NCBI GenBank assembly: GCA_035286285.1
Contig: JAYKJG010000071.1
Span: 1-5,024 of the forward strand
Length of the DNA stretch: 5,024 nt
Direction: 5' to 3'
DNA from: Prochlorothrix sp035286285
GTDB taxonomy: Bacteria; Cyanobacteriota; Cyanobacteriia; Prochlorotrichales; Prochlorotrichaceae
The translations under genes and the position numbers were made by a program. The notes under the pieces are model-generated. The model was not told the DNA's origin, made no database searches, and saw only the letters and a list, made by a program, of their open reading frames with translations. Positions 1 through 4,356 of the stretch are shown here, piece after piece. Position 1 is the stretch's first letter; each line of letters starts with the position of its first letter.

Positions 1-107
1 TGGGGGGTTGCATCTTCGATCGAGGCAACGCCTTGAATCTCAAGGTCATGATTTTTCGGATCAATTACAGCATCTAAATGGGTCGCAAGAGCCTGAAGTT
101 TCATCAT
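1..107 (-). CDS. lpxD: LpxD, UDP-3-O-acylglucosamine N-acyltransferase (N-terminal 35 codons; runs off left edge)
   Basis: Read on the minus strand, the first 107 bases encode MMKLQALATHLDAVIDP followed by a segment ending LEIQGVASIEDATP. This matches the start of LpxD: a short helix, then the strand and turn of the pattern 'dxEIxGVAsIeeAxPG' that opens its N-terminal uridine-binding domain. LpxD transfers an R-3-hydroxyacyl chain from acyl carrier protein to the 2-amino group of UDP-3-O-acyl-glucosamine, the third step of lipid A synthesis in the cytoplasm. The left-handed beta-helix with the hexapeptide repeats and the catalytic His would lie beyond the window. Two consecutive ATGs (107-105 and 104-102) can start it. 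Homologues usually begin MK, which slightly favours the second; no Shine-Dalgarno is visible for either. A separate promoter candidate lies just upstream. Identification rests on a short stretch but a distinctive one. Confidence 0.8.
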   Translation of the reverse strand, partial: MMKLQALATHLDAVIDPKNHDLEIQGVASIEDATP

Positions 108-143
108 GAAAGGTGGGGCAAAGGGTAACGGCAAACTGGTCCC

Positions 144-152
144 ATCATAGCA
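144..152 (-). promoter_or_regulatory. Extended -10 promoter candidate for lpxD
   Basis: On the minus strand this reads TGCTATGAT: a TATGAT hexamer (5 of 6 against TATAAT) preceded at the right distance by the TG of an extended -10. A start about 7 bases downstream would give a leader of roughly 30 nt before the lpxD ATG. No good TTGACA lies 16-18 bp upstream, as is common for extended -10 promoters. The position where -35 would fall overlaps the arm 161-172 of an inverted repeat. The motif is seen; its activity is inferred. Confidence 0.4.
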
Positions 153-160
153 CTACCCCC

Positions 161-223
161 GCTAGGGGCTGTTATCCTTAATAATGCGAGAATGCCCTGG
201 GGGTCAGACTTACAGCCCCTAGC
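161..223. repeat. 12-bp perfect inverted repeat in the lpxD upstream region
   Basis: GCTAGGGGCTGT at 161-172 is the exact reverse complement of ACAGCCCCTAGC at 212-223, with 39 bp between the arms. As RNA from the minus strand it would form a strong G+C-rich stem with a large loop. There is no U run after it, so it is not a classic intrinsic terminator. Its left arm sits where the -35 of the lpxD promoter candidate would be, so an operator or a transcript-end structure for the upstream cyclase gene are both possible. Confidence 0.6.
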
Positions 224-238
224 CGATCAAACTGGGGC

Positions 239-291
239 GGGCGTGTCAGGCGGAGACCCCAAGGTCGCTGCGGTTAATTCATGACACGCCC
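239..291. repeat. 10-bp inverted repeat touching the cyclase stop codon, with inner stem
   Basis: GGGCGTGTCA at 239-248 pairs perfectly with TGACACGCCC at 282-291. The right arm includes the last base of the cyclase stop codon (291-293). Inside the 33-bp spacer, GACC at 255-258 and GGTC at 263-266 can form a second small stem with a CCAA loop. In the minus-strand transcript this would fold directly after the cyclase coding region, suggesting a 3'-end or RNA-stabilising structure. It lacks a terminator U tract. Confidence 0.55.
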
Positions 292-1406
292 TAGCCTTCC
301 GCCAAATCCGACAATAGAAAATAGGTCGTCATCTCCCCCCGCCCCTTAACGGCGATCGACCCCCGTTTCTCAAACCCAAAATGCGCCGCTAGGCGGTGAT
401 AAACATTCTCCGTCACCTGGATCCGATCCGGGAGACCCGTAGACTCCATCCGCGAAGCCACATTGACCGTATCCCCCCACAGGTCATAGCTAAACTTGGT
501 TTTGCCAATGACCCCCGCCGTCACCGGGCCGAGGTGAATGCCAATGCGCAAACAGAGGGGATGGGGTAGCTCCGCTTGGAGTTGAAGCATCACATCCTGC
601 ATTTCTAGGGCAAGGCGGGCCACCGCGATCGCATGATCCGATCGATGGGGAGGCAACCCCCCCACCACCATATAGGCATCCCCGATCGTCTTAATTTTTT
701 CCAGGTTATGCTTCACCGTCAGATCATCAAAGCAACTAAAAATGCGGTTCAGCATCGCCACCAAGTCGCGGGACTCCTGGGTTGCCGCCAGCCGCGTAAA
801 ATCCACCAAATCCGCAAACAGCACACTCACATCGGGAAAAGCATCGGCGATCGCATCGGGGTTTTGCTTCAGGCGCTGGGCGATCGAAACCGGCAAAATA
901 TTCAGCAGCAGCCGATCGGCAGCCTCCTTTTGGGTGCGCAATTCCGCCTCGGCTTTCTGGGTTGCCGCAATTTGGAGTTGGAGCAGATCATTGCGCTCCT
1001 TGAGTTCCCGTTGCAGCACTTGAATCCGCAGTTGGTTATTAATCCGGGCAATCACTTCCGGAGCCTGAAAAGGCTTACTGATAAAATCCACACCCCCCGC
1101 ATCAAAGGCTTTGACCTTATCCAAAATGGCATCCAAGGCACTGAGGAAAATAATCGGTAAATGGGCAGTCTCCGGCGTTTCCTTCAGCTTCTCACAAACT
1201 TCATAGCCATCCATATCTGGCATCAAAATATCCAGCAAGACCAAATCCGGCAGACATTTCTCCAATAAATGCAACGCCTCCAGCCCATTCTTTGCTGTGA
1301 GCACCTGGTAGCCAGTCCGCTCCAGAACCAGGGTGATAAAGTGGAGGTTCACACTGTTATCGTCAACCACTAAAATAAGGCAGTCTTCTGGGTTGATGGT
1401 TAGCAT
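291..1406 (-). CDS. Response regulator with C-terminal class III adenylate cyclase domain (REC-coiled coil-CHD)
   Basis: A 371-residue cytoplasmic protein expected to make cAMP from ATP under control of phosphorylation. Residues 10-127 are a receiver domain: acidic pair D15/D16, phosphoacceptor D59 (LVLLDILMPDMDG), S89 and K111 before P112. Residues 129-165 are a charged heptad-like linker. Residues 190-365 are the cyclase homology domain: metal-binding D199 (FADLVDFT) and D243 (IGDAYM), exactly 44 apart as in mammalian cyclases; adenine-selecting K239 and D308 (YDLWGDTVN); transition-state N315 and R319. With Lys and Asp rather than Glu and Cys, it should be an adenylate and not a guanylate cyclase. 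It should act as a homodimer with two sites. The frame stays open upstream to a TTG at 1466, but the ATG at 1406 is preferred because it sits just before the receiver fold; neither has a clear Shine-Dalgarno. No histidine kinase is nearby, so its partner is unknown. Confidence 0.93.
   Translation of the reverse strand: MLTINPEDCLILVVDDNSVNLHFITLVLERTGYQVLTAKNGLEALHLLEKCLPDLVLLDILMPDMDGYEVCEKLKETPETAHLPIIFLSALDAILDKVKAFDAGGVDFISKPFQAPEVIARINNQLRIQVLQRELKERNDLLQLQIAATQKAEAELRTQKEAADRLLLNILPVSIAQRLKQNPDAIADAFPDVSVLFADLVDFTRLAATQESRDLVAMLNRIFSCFDDLTVKHNLEKIKTIGDAYMVVGGLPPHRSDHAIAVARLALEMQDVMLQLQAELPHPLCLRIGIHLGPVTAGVIGKTKFSYDLWGDTVNVASRMESTGLPDRIQVTENVYHRLAAHFGFEKRGSIAVKGRGEMTTYFLLSDLAEG
625..632. 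repeat. HIP1 octamer (first of five in the window)
   Basis: GCGATCGC, the Highly Iterated Palindrome abundant in many cyanobacterial genomes. Further exact copies are at 847-854 (both in the cyclase gene), 2021-2028 (adenosyltransferase gene), 4451-4458 and 4679-4686 (both in the TonB-like gene). All five are within coding sequence. This is the main sequence evidence for a cyanobacterial host. Confidence 0.9.
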
Positions 1407-1732
1407 GGCAGGAGAAGTGATGTAGTGCCCTGGCAGTGAAAGGAGCGGGAGAGACCAAAGCGGCAAAAAACAACGTCGAGCACAACCTAACTTTGAGATG
1501 ACCCCAGGGGCGCAAGTTCACCTCTCCGTCATTTCATCTCCTCCACCTTAACCTGAGGGGTGCCTTTCACTTTAGAGCAACCCAGACCCTGACTTGGCTC
1601 AAACGGCTCGTAGTGCGGACTTTAGTCCGTACCGGGGCAAAAGTGAAAGGCACCCAACCCGATCTCTCCCTTAAGCTTAGTCTTTCATAGACTTGCATCG
1701 TCTTTCAATTGTGAAAAATCTTCCGGTTTGTC
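1407..1732. other. Divergent intergenic region between the cyclase and adenosyltransferase genes
   Basis: This 326-bp stretch separates two genes transcribed away from each other, so it should hold both promoters. I see no convincing -35/-10 pair on either strand and no Shine-Dalgarno before either start. It holds a MITE-like inverted-repeat element (1558-1655). Between that element and the adenosyltransferase start, GTCTTTCA occurs at 1680-1687 and again at 1700-1707, 20 bp (about two helical turns) apart. No credible small gene or RNA gene is visible. Confidence 0.6.
1558..1655. mobile_element. MITE-like element with 16-bp perfect terminal inverted repeats
   Basis: GGGTGCCTTTCACTTT at 1558-1573 is the exact reverse complement of AAAGTGAAAGGCACCC at 1640-1655, giving a 98-bp unit with no coding capacity. 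Inside, 1613-1620 and 1625-1632 form a compact hairpin (GTGCGGAC / GTCCGTAC, one G-U pair) around a TTTA loop. That style of palindrome is common among dispersed intergenic repeats of cyanobacteria. Possible target-site duplications flank it: AACCTGA at 1550-1556 and AACCCGA at 1656-1662, 6 of 7 identical. Size, perfect ends, lack of a transposase and intergenic position fit a non-autonomous element mobilised in trans. A long RNA stem with a regulatory role is the alternative. Confidence 0.55.
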
Positions 1733-2647
1733 ATGGTCACTCCTTACCCCGCCCCGCTTCGGTCCGCCATTGATTCCCCCAAAGCCGCCCAGCTTGTCAC
1801 CCTCCTCACGGACTTTGGCCTCCAGGACACCTATGTGGGCGTAATGAAGGGGGTGATGTTGGCGATCGACCCCAGACTCACCTTTGTGGACCTGACCCAT
1901 GGGGTACCGCCCCAGCAGGTCACCTCCGGCAGCTTCCACCTCGCAGAGGTCCATGACCATTTTCCCATCGGCACCGTTCACCTCGCCGTCGTCGATCCAG
2001 GGGTGGGCACACGGCGGCGGGCGATCGCCGTCGCAACGGAGCGCGGCTGGCTCGTCGGCCCCGATAACGGCCTCTTTAGCGGGGTTTTGGCCCAGTGGCC
2101 CCCGCGCCTCGCCCTAGAACTCACCAACCCCCACTATTGGCACACCCCCCACCCCAGCCAAACCTTCCACGGTCGCGACATCTTTGCCCCCGCCGCCGCC
2201 CACCTCGCCCGTGGGGTTCCCCTCATGGCCCTCGGCCACCCCATTGACCCCAAAAGCCTCATCACCTTGCCCCACTACAGCCCCCAAGCCTTTGAACCCA
2301 TAGCCGTTCCCGAAGACCTCACCCCCGCCACCGCCTTGGCCACCGCAGAAGATGCCGCCTTTCCCCCCCTGTGGGTCCGCCAGGGCATCATTCAGCACAT
2401 CGATCGCTTCGGCAATCTCATCACCTCCATCCCCGCCTCAACCCTGCCCAATCGGCCTTGGGTCGTGCAGTTGGAGCATTTACAAGTTCCTGCGGCCCCC
2501 ACCTACGGCGCAGGGACACCGGGTCAACTCCTGGCGCTGGTGGGCAGTCAGGGCTGGGTTGAAGTGGCGATCCAAGGGGGCAGTGCCCAGCAGATTTTGG
2601 GGGCCAAGGTCGGCCAAGGGGTGCAGGTGCGGGAGCCGATCGGGTAA
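1733..2647 (+). CDS. SAM hydroxide adenosyltransferase (DUF62 / S-adenosyl-L-methionine hydrolase family)
   Basis: A 304-residue cytoplasmic enzyme expected to split S-adenosylmethionine with water or hydroxide to adenosine and L-methionine. The N-terminal domain shows LVTLLTDFG (21-29) and YVGVMKG (34-40), DLTH (53-56), VVDPGVGTRRR (86-96), PDNGLF (110-115) and FHGRDIFAPAAAHLA (145-159). These supply the family's Asp-Arg-His triad as D88, R95 and H146, which marks the hydroxide-using branch rather than the fluorinase or chlorinase. The C-terminal beta domain has IDRFGNLITSI (223-233), with Ser where the family often has Asn, and GSQGWVEVAIQGGSA near the end. Length is normal, with about 20 extra residues before the first strand. 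The ATG at 1733 is the only good start: an in-frame stop lies just upstream at 1712-1714, and no Shine-Dalgarno is evident. Its stop lies 7 bp from the stop of the convergent gene. Confidence 0.93.
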   Translation: MVTPYPAPLRSAIDSPKAAQLVTLLTDFGLQDTYVGVMKGVMLAIDPRLTFVDLTHGVPPQQVTSGSFHLAEVHDHFPIGTVHLAVVDPGVGTRRRAIAVATERGWLVGPDNGLFSGVLAQWPPRLALELTNPHYWHTPHPSQTFHGRDIFAPAAAHLARGVPLMALGHPIDPKSLITLPHYSPQAFEPIAVPEDLTPATALATAEDAAFPPLWVRQGIIQHIDRFGNLITSIPASTLPNRPWVVQLEHLQVPAAPTYGAGTPGQLLALVGSQGWVEVAIQGGSAQQILGAKVGQGVQVREPIG

Positions 2648-2654
2648 GGCCCGG

Positions 2655-4124
2655 TTACTGGGGACGACCCCAAAAATCGCGCCACCAGGTGCTGGGTTCC
2701 TGCTTATTGCCGTCGTACTCCGTGGGGCGACCCGTGGGGCCAGCGGTGACCAAACTGCCCACATAATCGGCATCGGCATAGACCCGCTCAATTTGGCGCT
2801 GGATCTCCCGCAGATCGGCTTCCGCAACCACCCCGTTACTGGTGGCCTTATAAAACTGCACCGTCACGCGAATGGGAAACCGATCGTCCCGCTCGATCGC
2901 CAAGCCATCAATCTCCGTAAACGGCCCCTCCACCTCACCGTGGCCAATCACCGCCGCCTCCACATCACTCTTCTCTTCAAAGGAGTCAAAACTAGCCCCC
3001 GCCATCACCCCCGCCGCCGGAGCAGGCATAGGCACCGCCCCCCCCCGCACCGATAGCTCCCGTTGCTTCAGGGGCACCTGAATCACCATCACCAGGTTTA
3101 AGCCCGCTTCTTCCGCCGCTGCGCTTAAATCCTCTGGCAACGGCATGGGACTGCCCCGGTTTTCCGCCTGCTGTGTCAAGAAATCCGTGGCCCGTTGGGC
3201 CGTGAGGCTGGCCCGTTCCCCATTTTTGTTAAAAAAGAGCCGTTGCCCCCAGGTAAAGCCCGCCTCAAAGGTATCGCGGCTATTGTCAATAATCGTGGCG
3301 CTCGTGCCCTCGCGGGTGGCTAAAATCGTTAAAACCGCAGGATTGCCGCCATAGGACTGGTAATTAAACAGAACTGGGTTAAATTCCGCCGTTCCCCCCG
3401 TGGGGATCGGTAAAAAACAAGCCTGGGCACTGACCAAAACATGGGTATCTCGATCGGCCAGCAACGACGATCGAGCGCCCGCCCAAGAACTCGGTTCATG
3501 CAAATATTGCCGCAAGTCGCCTAAAACCTTGCGTAGGCTCACCTTTTCTAGGTCAGTCCCCTTCTCATTCCCCACTAGCACCGAAAAGGCATCTAAGTCC
3601 ACATCCGCCGATCGATCCTCAAAATTGGGAAACCGAATCACCGGCATCAGATGCAGTTCGTAGTTCTCCGTCGCGGGGTCATAGGTCTGGACCTGAATGC
3701 TCATATCGCTAATATTTGGCCCCACCGCCGAATCTTTGTAGCGGCCCGTATCTTCCCACGTCACATTCAAAATCGAGAGGCCAAGGCGTTGGGCCAAGGT
3801 CAGCGCGGTGTTGTCCTGGACCATGGCCTTGGTGCGATCGATGACCTGGCGATAGGCAGCGGCATCTTCTGGGCGCATGGAGACAAACTTCACAGCGGAT
3901 TGGGACGGCAGGTCTGAAAGGGCTGGATCAGCATCGGGCTGGAGGGCATCGGAACCGGGCAAAAGGTCAGATTCCAGGGGAATACCGAGGCTTTGGGCCA
4001 GGGTCGCAGCATCGGGGGGTGGGGTTTGGCTCGTCCGTTCGCGTCCCAGGGTTGTGGAAACGTAGGTGATAATTCCCACCTGGGTCAACAGTGCCAAGCT
4101 CAGCAGAAACCGTTTCATCACCAT
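2655..4124 (-). CDS. Conserved-looking hypothetical protein with N-terminal signal/anchor segment
   Basis: A 489-residue protein whose function I do not recognise. It begins MVMKRFLLSLALLTQVGIITYV: two basic residues followed by a hydrophobic run (6-22) without a clear signal-peptidase site, so it is either exported or held in the inner membrane with its bulk in the periplasm. Residues 33-75 are Pro/Asp-rich and probably flexible. Residues 80-350 look like a folded alpha/beta domain, dense in aromatic and charged motifs (ELHLMPVIRFPNFEDRSADV, FNPVLFNYQSYGGNPAVLTI, GFTWGQRLFFNKNGER) with a single Cys at 236. Residues 358-390 form a Gly/Pro/Ala-rich insert encoded partly by a G9 run. Residues 395-460 form a second domain with FPIRVTVQFYKAT and an amphipathic helix. 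The C-terminus is Trp-rich. The first ATG is well supported by GAGGAG (4135-4130), 5 nt upstream. It follows the TonB-like gene on the same strand after 232 bp, which hints at an envelope role. Confidence 0.85.
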   Translation of the reverse strand: MVMKRFLLSLALLTQVGIITYVSTTLGRERTSQTPPPDAATLAQSLGIPLESDLLPGSDALQPDADPALSDLPSQSAVKFVSMRPEDAAAYRQVIDRTKAMVQDNTALTLAQRLGLSILNVTWEDTGRYKDSAVGPNISDMSIQVQTYDPATENYELHLMPVIRFPNFEDRSADVDLDAFSVLVGNEKGTDLEKVSLRKVLGDLRQYLHEPSSWAGARSSLLADRDTHVLVSAQACFLPIPTGGTAEFNPVLFNYQSYGGNPAVLTILATREGTSATIIDNSRDTFEAGFTWGQRLFFNKNGERASLTAQRATDFLTQQAENRGSPMPLPEDLSAAAEEAGLNLVMVIQVPLKQRELSVRGGAVPMPAPAAGVMAGASFDSFEEKSDVEAAVIGHGEVEGPFTEIDGLAIERDDRFPIRVTVQFYKATSNGVVAEADLREIQRQIERVYADADYVGSLVTAGPTGRPTEYDGNKQEPSTWWRDFWGRPQ

Positions 4125-4129
4125 GATTA

Positions 4130-4135
4130 CTCCTC
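4130..4135 (-). promoter_or_regulatory. Shine-Dalgarno GAGGAG for the 489-residue protein
   Basis: On the minus strand GAGGAG lies 5 nt before the ATG at 4124 and 11 nt before the ATG of codon 3, favouring the first start. It is the only clear ribosome binding site in the window. Its upstream edge abuts a tandem repeat containing C8 tracts in the transcript. Confidence 0.75.
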
Positions 4136-4170
4136 AAGACACGGGGGGGGTACAAGACACGGGGGGGGTA
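4135..4170. repeat. Two perfect tandem copies of an 18-bp unit with G8 tracts
   Basis: CAAGACACGGGGGGGGTA occurs at 4135-4152 and immediately again at 4153-4170, followed by A, a G6 run (4172-4177) and a further GGG (4181-4183). The plus strand thus carries G8, G8, G6 and G3 runs with short spacers, a G-quadruplex-capable pattern on the template strand of the downstream gene. Both the copy number and the homopolymer lengths are prone to slippage, and the array begins at the Shine-Dalgarno. Confidence 0.85.
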
Positions 4171-4300
4171 AGGGGGGCTAGGGAGCCACGATCGCATCCA
4201 ATTCACCCGCAAAACGTGATCCTAGGGGGAGCCTCTCAACCAGAGTTCTATCCGCAGGACCGCCGCTATTCTAACAACCCCCCTTGACGGATCCCTAGCG

Positions 4301-4317
4301 GTTACGGTTTCCGTAAC
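4301..4317. repeat. 7-bp hairpin downstream of the TonB-like gene
   Basis: GTTACGG (4301-4307) and CCGTAAC (4311-4317) pair perfectly around a TTT loop (AAA on the minus strand). It lies about 40 bp past the TonB-like stop codon and could end or stabilise that transcript, but no U run follows on the minus strand. CTTGACGGATCCC at 4283-4295 and CTTGACTGATTCC at 4323-4335 (11 of 13 identical) flank it as direct repeats 40 bp apart. Confidence 0.5.
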
Positions 4318-4356
4318 GGATTCTTGACTGATTCCCCCAAATTTATCCAGATTTTC

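Larger units (their letters stand above)
4125..4356. other. Intergenic region between the TonB-like gene and the anchored protein gene
   Basis: This 232-bp gap follows the TonB-like gene on the minus strand. It holds, in transcription order, a short hairpin (4301-4317) flanked by imperfect direct repeats, a weak -10-like TAGAAT on the minus strand (4273-4268) without a matching -35, a tandem repeat with C-tracts in the transcript (4135-4170), and the ribosome binding site of the 489-residue gene. The gap is large enough for a separate promoter, but the promoter is not clear. Confidence 0.5.

Noticed and set aside
633..1160. Long open frame on the plus strand, antisense to the cyclase
   Set aside because: It is His/Gln/Arg-rich, resembles no family, and lies wholly opposite a well-supported gene; it is a by-product of codon bias.
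1407..1466. N-terminal 20-residue extension of the cyclase from a TTG start
   Set aside because: The extension begins with a rare TTG, has no Shine-Dalgarno, and precedes the normal start point of a receiver domain; the ATG at 1406 fits better.
1525..1545. Tiny leader ORF (ATG ACG GAG AGG TGA) on the minus strand behind a GGAGG sequence, upstream of the cyclase
   Set aside because: Four codons cannot be supported as coding by sequence alone, it is over 100 bp from the cyclase start, and no promoter upstream of it is visible.
1733..2647. Fluorinase or chlorinase instead of hydroxide adenosyltransferase
   Set aside because: The Asp-Arg-His triad (D88, R95, H146) in VVDPGVGTRRR and FHGRDIF is that of the hydroxide-using branch, and no halogenation genes are near.
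2641..2672. Bidirectional terminator between the convergent genes
   Set aside because: Only short stems are possible (CGGG/CCCG at 2641-2653 and TGGGG/CCCCA at 2659-2672), and neither is followed by a U run in the needed direction.
2352..3056. Plus-strand open frame crossing the convergent gene ends
   Set aside because: It overlaps the 3' ends of two real genes in other frames and shows no domain; composition is that of G+C-rich shadow sequence.
4135..4170. CRISPR-like repeat
   Set aside because: Only two 18-bp copies lie back to back without spacers.
3967..4212. 81-residue minus-strand frame over the start of the 489-residue gene
   Set aside because: It reads through the C-tract repeats, overlaps the real start in another frame and has no ribosome binding site.
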